Shown here: positions 1 to 9,452 of the stretch, in pieces | Position numbering within the stretch: the stretch's first letter is position 1 | Layout of the letters: each line of letters begins with the position of its first letter | Assembly (NCBI RefSeq): GCF_004341245.1 | Contig: NZ_SLWY01000003.1 | Coordinates: 124,001-188,000 of the forward strand | DNA length: 64,000 bases | Direction: 5' to 3' | Source: Plasticicumulans lactativorans | GTDB taxonomy: Bacteria; Pseudomonadota; Gammaproteobacteria; Competibacterales; Competibacteraceae | Translations under genes and position numbers: made by a program | Notes under the pieces: model-generated | What the model saw: only the letters and a program-made list of their open reading frames with translations | Database searches by the model: none | What the model was told of the DNA's origin: nothing

Positions 1-66
1 GCTTGCATAGCGGAAACCGCTGCGCTTGGAGAATGGTTTGGGTCTATCGAAGTTCGATGTGCCTGA
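1..66 (+). CDS. nuoG: NADH-quinone oxidoreductase subunit G, C-terminal end (partial)
   Basis: The first 21 codons in frame 1 read to a TGA at 64-66 and include TAALGEWFGSIEV. This resembles the usual NuoG ending, in which a short TA(A/G)LGxxFG segment precedes the stop. The gene begins outside the window. NuoG is the large iron-sulfur subunit of the NADH-oxidising arm of complex I. The identification rests on this short tail plus its position directly upstream of nuoH, the standard nuo order. Confidence 0.7.
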   Translation, partial: ACIAETAALGEWFGSIEVRCA

Positions 67-158
67 AGGCAATTTATAGGGGGGGCTGCTCCGCCAAGCT
101 GTACGGGCTTGCAGCGTGAGTTACCAGAATACTATATAGAACCAGCAGGATTGAAACC

Positions 159-1181
159 GTGGAAATAGCCTGGACCCTTGCGCTGATCGTACTGAAAATT
201 GTAGCTGTCGTCGCTCCGCTGATGTTATCAGTTGCGTATCTAACATACGCCGAGCGCAAGATTATCGGATATATACAAGTGCGCTTAGGGCCTAACCGTG
301 TGGGTCCAGGAGGTTGGCTTCAACCGATCGCCGATGCGCTGAAGTTAATGTTGAAAGAAGTGGTAATTCCATCGGGTGCGAATCGATTCCTGTTTGTACT
401 CGGTCCGGTGTTATCTATCGGCCCAGCTTTGGCCGCGTGGGCGGTGGTGCCGTTTGGCGATCAGATGCAGATTTCAAGCATTGACGCCGGGCTTCTGTAC
501 GTTCTGGCAATGACATCGCTGGGTGTCTATGGCGTCATTATTGCTGGATGGGCATCCAATTCAAAATACGCATTTCTTGGCGCAATGCGTTCGGCTGCGC
601 AGATCGTTGCCTATGAAATTGCAATGGGCTTCGCATTGGTCGGAGTCTTGATGGCCGCGGGTAGCTTAAATCTCAATGAAATCGTAAAAGCACAGCAAGG
701 CGGATTGTTGTGCTGGTACTGGCTCCCGCTGCTACCACTGTTTGTTGTCTATTTCATATCTGGTGTAGCTGAAACAAACCGAGCACCTTTTGATGTGGCT
801 GAGGGAGAGTCGGAGATTGTTGCGGGTTTCCACGTCGAATACTCGGGAATGACGTTCGCCGTCTTTTTCTTGGCTGAGTACGCCAATATGATCCTGATTT
901 CGGCGCTTGCCGCAATCATGTTTCTCGGCGGATGGCTTTCTCCTTTTGAGGGTATTCCGGTTCTGAGTGTAGTATTTTCCTGGATACCAGGTGCTGTTTG
1001 GCTGATTCTCAAGACGTCGTTGTTTTTGTTTCTCTTTCTTTGGCTCCGGGCGACTTTCCCTCGATATCGATATGACCAGATCATGCGTTTGGGTTGGAAG
1101 GTGTTTATACCAGTAACCTTGGTTTGGCTATTCGTTGAAGGGTTGGCAATACTGGCTAATCTTCGTCCGTGGTTCGCGTGA
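159..1181 (+). CDS. nuoH: NADH-quinone oxidoreductase subunit H
   Basis: NuoH is the membrane subunit that forms the quinone-binding chamber between the peripheral and membrane arms of complex I. The 340-residue product has about eight hydrophobic helices. It carries the family hallmarks [20 protein letters not shown] near the N-terminus and [20 protein letters not shown] in the middle, both typical of the quinone tunnel. The start is GTG at 159, preceded by AGGA at 147-150 (8-nt spacing). nuoI follows after 11 nt. Codons often end in A or T, unlike genes after 10 kb. Confidence 0.97.
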   Translation: MEIAWTLALIVLKIVAVVAPLMLSVAYLTYAERKIIGYIQVRLGPNRVGPGGWLQPIADALKLMLKEVVIPSGANRFLFVLGPVLSIGPALAAWAVVPFGDQMQISSIDAGLLYVLAMTSLGVYGVIIAGWASNSKYAFLGAMRSAAQIVAYEIAMGFALVGVLMAAGSLNLNEIVKAQQGGLLCWYWLPLLPLFVVYFISGVAETNRAPFDVAEGESEIVAGFHVEYSGMTFAVFFLAEYANMILISALAAIMFLGGWLSPFEGIPVLSVVFSWIPGAVWLILKTSLFLFLFLWLRATFPRYRYDQIMRLGWKVFIPVTLVWLFVEGLAILANLRPWFA

Positions 1182-1192
1182 GGTTGGCTGCA

Positions 1193-1681
1193 ATGAGCAC
1201 AATCAAACACTATTTGAAGAGTTTTTTACTCTGGGAGTTGTTCATCGGGTTGCGCTTGACTGGCAAATACTTGTTTTCGAAGAAATTCACGATCCAGTAT
1301 CCCGAAGAGAGAACTCCGCAATCACCGCGGTTTCGTGGCTTGCACGCGCTCCGTCGTTATCCAAATGGCGAGGAGCGCTGTATCGCTTGCAAACTGTGTG
1401 AGGCGGTGTGCCCGGCATTGGCTATTACCATTGATCTGGAACAGCGTGCCGATGGTACGCGCCGCACGACCAGATACGATATTGACTTGTTCAAGTGCAT
1501 ATTTTGTGGATTTTGTGAAGAGTCCTGCCCGGTGGACTCCATTGTCGAGACCCGGGTGTTTGATTATCATTTTGAAAATCGCGGTGACCAAATCATGACC
1601 AAAGCAAAGTTATTAACGCATGGTGATCACCACGAAAAGCAAATTGCCAGTGATCGTGCCGCTGATGCACGGTATCGCTGA
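1193..1681 (+). CDS. nuoI: NADH-quinone oxidoreductase subunit I (2x 4Fe-4S)
   Basis: NuoI carries clusters N6a and N6b, which pass electrons to the quinone site of complex I. The 162-residue protein has two complete ferredoxin motifs, [12 protein letters not shown] and [12 protein letters not shown], about 40 residues apart. The N-terminus ([19 protein letters not shown]) is the usual membrane-anchoring amphipathic helix. The ATG at 1193 gives the normal family start, MSTIKHY. An upstream GTG at 1169 lies inside nuoH and is less likely. Confidence 0.97.
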   Translation: MSTIKHYLKSFLLWELFIGLRLTGKYLFSKKFTIQYPEERTPQSPRFRGLHALRRYPNGEERCIACKLCEAVCPALAITIDLEQRADGTRRTTRYDIDLFKCIFCGFCEESCPVDSIVETRVFDYHFENRGDQIMTKAKLLTHGDHHEKQIASDRAADARYR

Positions 1682-1738
1682 TGTTTTGTTAATTCTGCAC
1701 ACCCCATTGTTTCCTGAGTATATGGCGGGTCTATAAAA

Positions 1739-2347
1739 ATGGGCTTTGAAAAATTCTTGTTTTATTTTTTCTCTGCAATATTGCTTTTTTCAGCCGTCCG
1801 TGTGATCACGGTCCGCAATTCTGTGCATGCTGCGTTATTCTTGGTCCTCGCGTTTTTTACGAGTTCTGGGTTGTGGTTGTTGCTGCAGGCGGAATTTCTA
1901 GCTATCACGTTGGTGTTGGTTTATGTCGGCGCAGTAATGGTCTTGTTTCTTTTTGTCGTAATGATGCTTGATATTAATACAGCTCCGCTGCGAGAAGGTT
2001 TTGTGCGTAACGCTCCGTTGGGAATTACGATCGCATTGATCATCGCTGTTGAAATGATATTAATCATCGTATCGCAATCCAGCGCTGATGCTCATGGTGT
2101 TGCTCTGCAGGTTTATCCAAAAGGATTCAGTAATACACGAGAACTTGGTTCGGTATTATATACTATGCATGCGTATCCTTTTGAGGTTGCTGCAGTTATT
2201 CTCTTGGTGGCAATTATTGCGGCCATCGCCCTTACGATGCGGCATCGAGAAGGGGTCAAATATGTAAATCCTGCAGCCCAGGTGCGTATTAATCGCGAAG
2301 GGCGGGTTCGGCTCGTGAACATAAGCCGAGAGAAGGACCCAAGTTGA
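1739..2347 (+). CDS. nuoJ: NADH-quinone oxidoreductase subunit J
   Basis: This is the membrane subunit NuoJ (202 residues) of the complex I proton-pumping arm. Five hydrophobic helices are visible, and the second half of the helical core contains the conserved VLVYVGAVMVLFLFVVMML segment. The last 40 residues are a polar cytoplasmic tail. It lies 57 nt after nuoI. The gap to nuoK is unusually long (128 nt) and contains a short imperfect hairpin (arms 2411-2416 and 2422-2427). Hand counts of its sequence lines give 42-50% GC. Confidence 0.96.
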   Translation: MGFEKFLFYFFSAILLFSAVRVITVRNSVHAALFLVLAFFTSSGLWLLLQAEFLAITLVLVYVGAVMVLFLFVVMMLDINTAPLREGFVRNAPLGITIALIIAVEMILIIVSQSSADAHGVALQVYPKGFSNTRELGSVLYTMHAYPFEVAAVILLVAIIAAIALTMRHREGVKYVNPAAQVRINREGRVRLVNISREKDPS

Positions 2348-2475
2348 TTTCGCACATGGGTAAACTTCTATCCGGATTTTTGGCTTAGACTGCACTGACT
2401 GTTAAAGAGTGCATCTTGCCGAGATGCATGCATGCTCGCCGAACTTAGACTAAACAGAATCTGGAGGGGGTGCGA

Positions 2476-2781
2476 ATGATTACACTTACTGATTATCTTA
2501 TTTTGGGGGCATTGCTTTTTTGTCTGAGTGTTGCCGGCATTTTTCTGAATCGAAAAAACATTATTGTTCTGTTGATGTCTATTGAGTTGATGTTGTTATC
2601 GGTAAACTTTAATTTTGTGGCTTTCTCACGTTTTCTAGGGGACACGGCTGGGCAGGTGTTCGTGTTCTTCATTCTTACGGTCGCAGCGGCGGAGGCAGCT
2701 ATCGGCTTGGCGATTCTGGTTGTACTGTTCCGTAATCGCCGTACGATTAACGTCGCCGACCTAGATACAATGAAGGGCTGA
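2476..2781 (+). CDS. nuoK: NADH-quinone oxidoreductase subunit K
   Basis: NuoK is a small three-helix subunit of the proton-pumping arm. The product is 101 residues, the usual family length, and has conserved membrane glutamates in the [13 protein letters not shown] segment and in [12 protein letters not shown] chose the ATG at 2476 because GGAGGGGG at 2463-2470 sits 5 nt upstream. A GTG at 2470 would overlap that ribosome-binding site. nuoL follows after 5 nt. Confidence 0.96.
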   Translation: MITLTDYLILGALLFCLSVAGIFLNRKNIIVLLMSIELMLLSVNFNFVAFSRFLGDTAGQVFVFFILTVAAAEAAIGLAILVVLFRNRRTINVADLDTMKG

Positions 2782-2786
2782 ATAAG

Positions 2787-4811
2787 ATGCTTACAGTATA
2801 TATCTTCATCGTTTTAATGCCTCTGTTCGGTGCTATTGCTGCTGGTTTGTTTGGCAAGAAAATTGGTCGTCGTGCGGCACACTGGATTACCATTCTTGGT
2901 GTTGGCGGCTCGTTTGTTTTGTCTCTCGTCGTTTTTAATCGACATGTTCTCAGTGGTGAGCCTGACTTTAATGGAACTCTTTATACATGGGCTATGATGG
3001 AAGGTGTCAGGCTGGAGATCGGATTTCTTGTAGACTCATTGACTGCAATGATGATTACAGTTGTGACTTTTGTGTCGCTAATGGTTCATATCTATACCAT
3101 TGGTTACATGAAAGAGGATGATGGTTACCAGCGATTTTTTTCTTATATATCGCTTTTTACGTTTTCAATGCTGATGTTGGTGATGTCAAACAATTTTTTG
3201 CAGCTGTTCTTCGGATGGGAGGCGGTGGGGGTCGTTTCCTATCTATTGATCGGTTTTTGGTACAAGCGACCTACCGCGATTTACGCAAATATGAAGGCCT
3301 TCCTGGTAAATCGCGTTGGAGATTTCGGATTTCTGCTTGGCATTGCTTCAATTTTGATGTTTTTTAATAGCCTCGATTATGCGGATGTTTTTCATGCTGC
3401 ACCATTATATGCCGATAAGACTATTTCGATAGGCGGAGGGCAATGGTCGCTGATGACCATTACCTGCATCCTGCTGTTTATTGGGGCAATGGGTAAATCT
3501 GCCCAAGTGCCTTTGCATGTGTGGCTGCCTGATTCCATGGAAGGCCCTACTCCGATATCGGCATTGATTCATGCTGCAACCATGGTGACCGCCGGGATAT
3601 TCATGGTGGCCAGAATGTCGCCATTGTTCGAACTGTCTAGCACTGCGCTAAGCTTTGTGCTTGTCATCGGCTCGATAACTGCTTTGTTCATGGGGCTTCT
3701 CGGTATTGTCCAGAATGACATAAAGCGAGTTGTCGCTTATTCGACATTGTCCCAATTGGGCTATATGACCGTGGCCCTCGGGGTGTCAGCATACTCAGCT
3801 GCCGTTTTCCATCTGATGACGCATGCTTTCTTCAAGGCGCTGCTCTTCCTCGCCGCTGGATCAGTCATCATCGGCATGCATCATGAGCAAGACATGCGCA
3901 AGATGGGTGGGTTGCGTAAGTACATGCCCATCACGTGGATTACATCCTTGATCGGTTCCTTGGCTCTGATCGGTTTTCCTGGTTTTTCAGGGTTTTATTC
4001 AAAAGACAGTATTATCGAAGCGGTAAAAGCCTCCCACATTCCGGGCTCCGGTTTCGCCTATTTTGCAGTTATCGTGGGCGTATTCGTAACCGCTTTCTAC
4101 TCGTTCCGCATGTATTTCCTCGTGTTTCACGGAAAAGAACGCTTCCAGCATTCCCATGCCGGGGATTCTCGGCATGCCGGAGCCGAAGAGCATGGGGGGC
4201 ATGTTGATGGACATGATCATCAGCATGGGCATGGACACCGTCCGCACGAATCGCCTGCTGTCGTTACGGTGCCACTGATTATGCTGGCCATTCCTTCGAT
4301 ATTTATCGGAGGGATGACTATCGGATCAATGCTGTTCGGGAGTTATTTCGAAGGCGTGATATACGTGGCACCTGAACATGATGCGTTGGCGCATTTGGCA
4401 GAGCATTTTCATGGGGCCATTAGCTTTGCATTGCATGGCATCCTGGGGTTGCCTTTTTGGCTTGCCATGGCCGGGGTGTGGAGTGCGTGGTTTATCTACA
4501 TGAAGCACCCGGAGTACGCCGAGCACATCCGTCTTAAACTAGGGCCGATCCATCAAATACTTGAGCGCAAATACGGTTTCGACGATTTCAACCAGATGTT
4601 CTTTGCCGACGGAAGCCGTCGACTGGGTAGCGCATTGTGGAAGTTTGGGGATGCGGGCTTGATTGATGGACTGTTGGTCAACGGTAGTGCACGAACCATT
4701 GGCTGGGTTGCGTCCGTAGTGCGTCACATCCAATCAGGTTACTTGTTCCACTACGCGTTCGCGATGATCGTCGGATTGCTTGGACTGCTGACGTGGATCG
4801 TGGTCAGGTAA
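2787..4811 (+). CDS. nuoL: NADH-quinone oxidoreductase subunit L
   Basis: NuoL is the distal antiporter-like proton-pumping subunit, whose long lateral helix clamps the membrane arm. The 674-residue protein shows the Mrp-type core: LFFGWEAVGVVSYLLIGFWY, the lysine-containing GAMGKSAQVPLHVWLPD, and the histidine motif LIHAATMVTAGIF. A histidine-rich cytoplasmic loop lies around residues 453-490, which is common in this family. It begins 5 nt after nuoK. The C-terminal segment keeps the expected amphipathic region and final helix. Confidence 0.97.
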   Translation: MLTVYIFIVLMPLFGAIAAGLFGKKIGRRAAHWITILGVGGSFVLSLVVFNRHVLSGEPDFNGTLYTWAMMEGVRLEIGFLVDSLTAMMITVVTFVSLMVHIYTIGYMKEDDGYQRFFSYISLFTFSMLMLVMSNNFLQLFFGWEAVGVVSYLLIGFWYKRPTAIYANMKAFLVNRVGDFGFLLGIASILMFFNSLDYADVFHAAPLYADKTISIGGGQWSLMTITCILLFIGAMGKSAQVPLHVWLPDSMEGPTPISALIHAATMVTAGIFMVARMSPLFELSSTALSFVLVIGSITALFMGLLGIVQNDIKRVVAYSTLSQLGYMTVALGVSAYSAAVFHLMTHAFFKALLFLAAGSVIIGMHHEQDMRKMGGLRKYMPITWITSLIGSLALIGFPGFSGFYSKDSIIEAVKASHIPGSGFAYFAVIVGVFVTAFYSFRMYFLVFHGKERFQHSHAGDSRHAGAEEHGGHVDGHDHQHGHGHRPHESPAVVTVPLIMLAIPSIFIGGMTIGSMLFGSYFEGVIYVAPEHDALAHLAEHFHGAISFALHGILGLPFWLAMAGVWSAWFIYMKHPEYAEHIRLKLGPIHQILERKYGFDDFNQMFFADGSRRLGSALWKFGDAGLIDGLLVNGSARTIGWVASVVRHIQSGYLFHYAFAMIVGLLGLLTWIVVR

Positions 4812-4834
4812 GCACCTAGGGGAAGAGAGCAGCG

Positions 4835-6349
4835 ATGCTATCCGAATTGCCTATCCTTAGTCTCGTCATCTGGCTGCCAATCCTCGGGGGCGCTGCGGTC
4901 CTGTTCGTCGGCGATGAGAATAGTGCCGCCGCGAGAAGATTGGCTTTGGTTGTAGCTTGCGCAACATTCGCGGTGAGTCTGCCGCTTTGGACTGCTTTTG
5001 ACGGCACCACCGCGTTGATGCAGTTCGAGGAACTTTGGCCTTGGATTCCGGCATTCAGCGTCAACTATCATCTAGGTATTGATGGTTTCTCAATGCCTCT
5101 GATTCTGTTGACGGCGTTCATGACGGTGATCGTCGTCATTGCAGGATGGGAAGTGGTGCAGTACCGGGTTGCACAATATTTGGCAGCTTTTCTGATCATG
5201 GAAGGTCTCATGATCGGGGTATTCGCGTCCCTTGATGCCATGCTGTTTTATGTTTTTTTTGAAGCCATGCTTATCCCTATGTTCCTAATAATCGGGATTT
5301 GGGGTGGGCCTCGGCGTGTTTATGCAACAATCAAGTTTTTTCTTTATACATTTTTTGGCTCAGTATTCATGCTGATCGCTTTGCTTTATATGTATTTTAA
5401 GTCCGGAAGCTTCGAAATCATCGGTTTCCATGCCTTGAAACTTAGCATGAGTGAGCAGATTCTTATTTTTCTGGCTTTTGTTATGGCCTTTGCCGTTAAG
5501 GTCCCGATGTGGCCCGTGCACACGTGGTTGCCAGATGCTCACGTGGAGGCGCCAACGGGTGGTTCAGTGATCTTGGCGGCAATAACGCTCAAGATCGGCG
5601 GCTACGGCTTTGTCCGTTTTGCCTTGCCGATTACTCCCGATGCTGCTGCGCATCTAGACTGGTTGATATTGACGATGTCACTTGTGGCAGTTGTCTACAT
5701 CGGCTTGGTGGCGCTAGTCCAGCAGGACATGAAGAAACTGATTGCCTATTCATCGATCGCACATATGGGATTCGTGACGCTTGGATTCTTCCTGATTTTC
5801 GGGATCATGCGCTCTACCGGAAGTGTCAATGGTGCGGTCATGGGCATCCAAGGTGGCATGATCCAGATGGTTTCGCATGGATTCATTTCAGGAGCCATGT
5901 TCCTGTGCGTTGGTGTTCTTTACGACCGCGTCCATTCGCGCCAAATCAAGGATTATGGTGGCGTCGTCAACACTATGCCCATGTTTGCGGCCTTCATGGT
6001 TTTGTTTGGGCTCGCAAACTCGGGTCTGCCTGGAACTTCGGGGTTTGTTGGCGAATTCTTGGTGATCCTGTCGAGCTTCAAATCCAGTTTTTGGATTGCA
6101 TTCCTTGCCGCGTTAACGTTGATCCTAGGGGCCGCTTACACGCTTTGGTTGATCAAACGGGTTGTATTTGGCGACATAGGTAATAAGCATGTGGCTGAAC
6201 TGCAAGATGTGAATGTGCGAGAGTTCTGCATGCTGGCCTTGCTCGCAATTGCCGTTCTCATTCTTGGCATTTGGCCGGCGCCTTTGGTCGATGTCATGAA
6301 TCCGACAGTTGAAAATTTAGTAAGGCACATCATCGTATCAAAGATATGA
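4835..6349 (+). CDS. nuoM: NADH-quinone oxidoreductase subunit M
   Basis: NuoM is the second antiporter-like proton-pumping subunit of complex I (504 residues, about 14 helices). Conserved features include the glutamate in FYVFFEAMLIPMFLIIGIWG, the lysine in AFAVKVPMWPVHTWLPDAHV, and the APTGGSVILAAITLKIGGYG segment. It lies 23 nt after nuoL, with a GGGGAAGAGAG purine run before the ATG. It shares the lower-GC codon use of the rest of the nuo block. Confidence 0.97.
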   Translation: MLSELPILSLVIWLPILGGAAVLFVGDENSAAARRLALVVACATFAVSLPLWTAFDGTTALMQFEELWPWIPAFSVNYHLGIDGFSMPLILLTAFMTVIVVIAGWEVVQYRVAQYLAAFLIMEGLMIGVFASLDAMLFYVFFEAMLIPMFLIIGIWGGPRRVYATIKFFLYTFFGSVFMLIALLYMYFKSGSFEIIGFHALKLSMSEQILIFLAFVMAFAVKVPMWPVHTWLPDAHVEAPTGGSVILAAITLKIGGYGFVRFALPITPDAAAHLDWLILTMSLVAVVYIGLVALVQQDMKKLIAYSSIAHMGFVTLGFFLIFGIMRSTGSVNGAVMGIQGGMIQMVSHGFISGAMFLCVGVLYDRVHSRQIKDYGGVVNTMPMFAAFMVLFGLANSGLPGTSGFVGEFLVILSSFKSSFWIAFLAALTLILGAAYTLWLIKRVVFGDIGNKHVAELQDVNVREFCMLALLAIAVLILGIWPAPLVDVMNPTVENLVRHIIVSKI

Positions 6350-6435
6350 TTGAGAGGTTGTTGCTCAGCCTGGTTTTAAGAAGCCGAGCAAACCTCATGC
6401 TTGAATCGAAACTTTAGGCTCTGATGGGGATTCCC

Positions 6436-7872
6436 ATGACTTTTGTACCGCCTGATTTCGTATCGGTAATGCCTGAGATCTTTGTGCTTTCAATGGCGTG
6501 TGCGGTGCTTGTCATCGACGTCTTTCTCAAAGATGAGCAACGAGGAATCACTTTCGGGCTCTGTCAGTTGACATTGCTGGGGGCCTTGTTGCTGACGCTG
6601 ATCGGATACGGTACGGATACAACGGTGACTTTCAACGGTCACTTTATACGCGATGCCATGGGGGATGTTCTCAAGGTAGGCATCTATGTGGCCATAGCCA
6701 TGGTGCTCCTCTTTTCTCGGGACTATCTGATCGCTCGAGGCATACACCGTGGCGAGTACTACGTACTGGCTTTGCTCGGCGTGCTCGGCATGATGGTCAT
6801 GGTATCGGCGGCCAGTTTCCTGACGGCGTATCTTGGGCTTGAGCTCCTGTCGCTATCGCTTTATGCGCTGGTGGCATTTGACCGAGATAATGCTCAATGT
6901 TCTGAAGCGGCCATGAAATACTTCGTGCTTGGTGCTTTGGCGTCGGGAATGCTGCTTTATGGCATTTCTATGATTTACGGCACAACTGGCAGCTTGGACC
7001 TCAGAGTGGTCGCAGGTGCCGCCATCGAAAATCGTGACGGTAGTCTGTTGCCTGCGCTGGGCGTTGCATTTTTGGTTGTCGGTCTCGCTTTTAAACTCGG
7101 TGCTGTGCCGTTCCATATGTGGCTGCCTGACGTCTATCAGGGGGCGCCAACGTCAGTGACGCTTTATGTTGGTTCTGCACCGAAACTTGCTGCCTTTGCT
7201 CTACTGATGCGTATTTTGGTTGAAGGATTGGGTGGCCTCGAATCTGACTGGCAACAGATGTTGATTGTTCTGTCGGTACTGTCGATTGCCGTTGGGAACG
7301 TCATCGCGATCGCACAGACGAATATCAAGCGTATGCTGGCCTACTCGACTATTTCGCATGTCGGATTCATTCTGCTCGGGATCATTGCGGGGACGGCAGA
7401 TGGCTATTCGGCGGCAATGTTTTATGCCTTGACTTACGTTCTGACGACAGTTGGTTCATTCGGAATCATCATCCTTGCGGGACGCTCCGGTTGTGAGGTC
7501 GAAAACATCCAGGATCTTCGCGGATTGAATGACCGCAGCCCATGGTTTGCGTTTCTGATGCTGGTCATGATGATGTCGACGGCCGGTATTCCATTCCTGG
7601 TGGGTTTCTACGCGAAGTTCGCAGTGCTGATGGCTATTGTGAACGTCGGCATGGTTGGGCTCGCGGTATACGCTGTGGTACTGTCGGTGGTGGGGGCTTT
7701 TTACTATCTGCGGGTTGTCAAAGTCATGTACTTTGACAAGTCGGAAGATTCGATACCGATTCTGGCGGCCCTCGATACGAAGATCGTCATCGGCGCCAAC
7801 GGATTGATCTTGATCCTGCTCGGGCTGTATCCGACGGGCTTGATGGGGGTATGTATCAGTGCTTTGCAATAA
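6436..7872 (+). CDS. nuoN: NADH-quinone oxidoreductase subunit N
   Basis: NuoN is the third antiporter-like subunit of complex I and the last nuo gene here. The protein (478 residues) has the usual lysine motif FKLGAVPFHMWLPDVYQGAP and the YSTISHVGFILLG helix. I prefer the ATG at 6436 because GGGGA at 6426-6430 precedes it at 5 nt and MTFVPPDF matches normal family starts. An ATG at 6424 would add four residues. An 86-nt spacer separates it from nuoM. An IS630-type element begins 12 nt after its stop. Confidence 0.96.
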   Translation: MTFVPPDFVSVMPEIFVLSMACAVLVIDVFLKDEQRGITFGLCQLTLLGALLLTLIGYGTDTTVTFNGHFIRDAMGDVLKVGIYVAIAMVLLFSRDYLIARGIHRGEYYVLALLGVLGMMVMVSAASFLTAYLGLELLSLSLYALVAFDRDNAQCSEAAMKYFVLGALASGMLLYGISMIYGTTGSLDLRVVAGAAIENRDGSLLPALGVAFLVVGLAFKLGAVPFHMWLPDVYQGAPTSVTLYVGSAPKLAAFALLMRILVEGLGGLESDWQQMLIVLSVLSIAVGNVIAIAQTNIKRMLAYSTISHVGFILLGIIAGTADGYSAAMFYALTYVLTTVGSFGIIILAGRSGCEVENIQDLRGLNDRSPWFAFLMLVMMMSTAGIPFLVGFYAKFAVLMAIVNVGMVGLAVYAVVLSVVGAFYYLRVVKVMYFDKSEDSIPILAALDTKIVIGANGLILILLGLYPTGLMGVCISALQ

Positions 7873-7884
7873 GAGGCCATGCTA

Positions 7885-8990
7885 TTAACTCGGCAACTCT
7901 ATAGAGCATGTTATAATATTTTTATGAAACACATCGACGCCCGCAGCATGACTCCTGAAGCCCAACGCGAGAAACGCATTATTGCGTTGAACATGCGCGA
8001 GCAAGGGTATTCCTTTGTGGCGATCGGCGAGGCCATCGGCGTGCATGGCCGAACGGTGCAGAAATGGTTGGCACGGGCGGCTGCGGACGGTGTCGACGCG
8101 GCGATTGCGGGCAAACCCCGCGGGTACGCGCCGGGTCAATTCCGGCAAATCACGCCCGAGCAGGAATCGAAGATCCGCTCGTACATCACCGACCGCATGC
8201 CCGATCAATTGAAGATGCCTTATGCGCTGTGGACGCGCAAAGCGGTGCGCGACTTGATCAAGGACGTCACGGGCGTGGACATGCCGATCCGAACGGTTGG
8301 TTTGTACCTGAGTCGCTGGGGCTACACGCCGCAGCGTCCGGTTAAACGCGCCTACGAACAACGGCCGGCCGAAGTGCGCGAGTGGCTGGACAAGACGTAC
8401 CCGGAAATCGAACGACGCGCCAAGGCAGAAAAGGCAGAGATCTTCTGGGGCGACGAGACCGGTGTGAACTCGCGCAGCCAGCATGGCAGCAGCTACGCGC
8501 CGGTGGGGAAAACGCCGATAGTGGCGCTGACGGCCAAGCGATTCGGTGTGAACATGATTTCCGCTCTGTCCCCTCGTGGCGCGCTGCATTTCATGCTCTA
8601 TCATGGCAGTTTCGACGCAACTCGCTGCATCGACTTTCTCGAACGGTTGATCCAGGCCTCGACCAAGGGCAAGGTTTTTCTGATCCTGGACAATCTGAAG
8701 GTCCATCACGCCAAGCTCGTCAAGGAATGGGTTGCCAAGAACAAGGAGAAGATCGAACTATTCTTCTTGCCGTCGTATTCTCCCGAACTCAATCCCGACG
8801 AGTACCTCAATGGCGATCTGAAGAACCGCATCGCACAGATGCCGCAGGCGCGCACAAAGGAAGCGTTGACCTCAAACGTCAAGAGCATCATGACCCAACT
8901 GGCTGAAAGTCCGAAACATATTCAGTCATACTTCAAACATCCGAGAATTCGCTACGCTGCATGAGAGGGCGTATAGAATTGCCGGATTAA
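7885..8990 (+). mobile_element. IS630-family insertion sequence, complete
   Basis: A complete element of 1106 bp. The outermost 19 bases at the left (7885-7903) and right (8972-8990) ends are inverted repeats with three mismatches; both contain TTAA..CGGCAA.TCTATA. The element is flanked by TA at 7883-7884 and 8991-8992, the target duplication expected for this Tc1/mariner-like family. A single transposase gene fills the inside. Removing the element and one TA joins the end of nuoN to the DUF2818 gene with a spacer of about 30 nt. Confidence 0.93.
7924..8964 (+). CDS. IS630-family transposase
   Basis: A DDE transposase that cuts and pastes the surrounding element. The 346-residue protein has an N-terminal helix-turn-helix of the winged type (REQGYSFVAIGEAIGVHGRT, then KWLARA) and a C-terminal RNase H fold. 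The acidic triad is visible as FWGDETGVNS, LILDNLKVHHA and the E of NPDEYLNGDLK. I chose the ATG at 7924 (MKHIDARS). Earlier in-frame codons fall in the terminal repeat. The reading frame looks intact, so the element may still be active. Confidence 0.95.
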   Translation: MKHIDARSMTPEAQREKRIIALNMREQGYSFVAIGEAIGVHGRTVQKWLARAAADGVDAAIAGKPRGYAPGQFRQITPEQESKIRSYITDRMPDQLKMPYALWTRKAVRDLIKDVTGVDMPIRTVGLYLSRWGYTPQRPVKRAYEQRPAEVREWLDKTYPEIERRAKAEKAEIFWGDETGVNSRSQHGSSYAPVGKTPIVALTAKRFGVNMISALSPRGALHFMLYHGSFDATRCIDFLERLIQASTKGKVFLILDNLKVHHAKLVKEWVAKNKEKIELFFLPSYSPELNPDEYLNGDLKNRIAQMPQARTKEALTSNVKSIMTQLAESPKHIQSYFKHPRIRYAA

Positions 8991-9011
8991 TAAGGTTCGG
9001 CAAGCGTATAT

Positions 9012-9329
9012 ATGAGTGGAGTGGATATCTACGGTTTCTCGTGGCTGCTGGTGGCACTGGTGTGTCTCAATTTTCCATGGGTAAGTGACCGTGCCTTGTT
9101 GCTGTGGAGCAGAGGTGTTAAAAAGTCTAGCTGGCATCGGTGGGTGGAATGGGCATTTCTACTTATCTTATGTGGTGTATTAGGAATTATTTTAGAGTAT
9201 AGATCGACTGGTGCGAGGCATCCGCAGGACTGGGAGTTTTATGCGGTTCTGTTGAGTTTAGGGCTGGTGGCGTCATTGCCCGGGTTCGTCTTTCGTTACC
9301 AGTGGTTGCCATTAAAACGGCGCGGATAG
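9012..9329 (+). CDS. DUF2818 family membrane protein
   Basis: A 105-residue protein with about three hydrophobic helices, ending in the basic tail RYQWLPLKRRG. From recall, DUF2818 proteins often sit directly downstream of nuoN in betaproteobacteria; their function is unknown. Here the IS630-type element separates the two genes, so cotranscription with nuo may be reduced. Base composition resembles the nuo block rather than the rest of the window. No strong ribosome-binding site is seen close to the ATG. Confidence 0.75.
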   Translation: MSGVDIYGFSWLLVALVCLNFPWVSDRALLLWSRGVKKSSWHRWVEWAFLLILCGVLGIILEYRSTGARHPQDWEFYAVLLSLGLVASLPGFVFRYQWLPLKRRG

Positions 9330-9452
9330 GCGTAACCGTTTCGGTTTTAATTGGCTGACAGATTTATACTCGAAACTGACGAAGCGCTAGGGCCTGTCAT
9401 CAATTGCCTGAATAGGAGATGCTTGATATCCCCTTCAGACTCTGAGGCAAGC

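Noticed and set aside
7912-7917. TATAAT box as the transposase promoter
   Set aside because: It lies only 7 nt before the ATG and no -35 element is found 17 bp upstream; it may be chance in AT-rich IS sequence.
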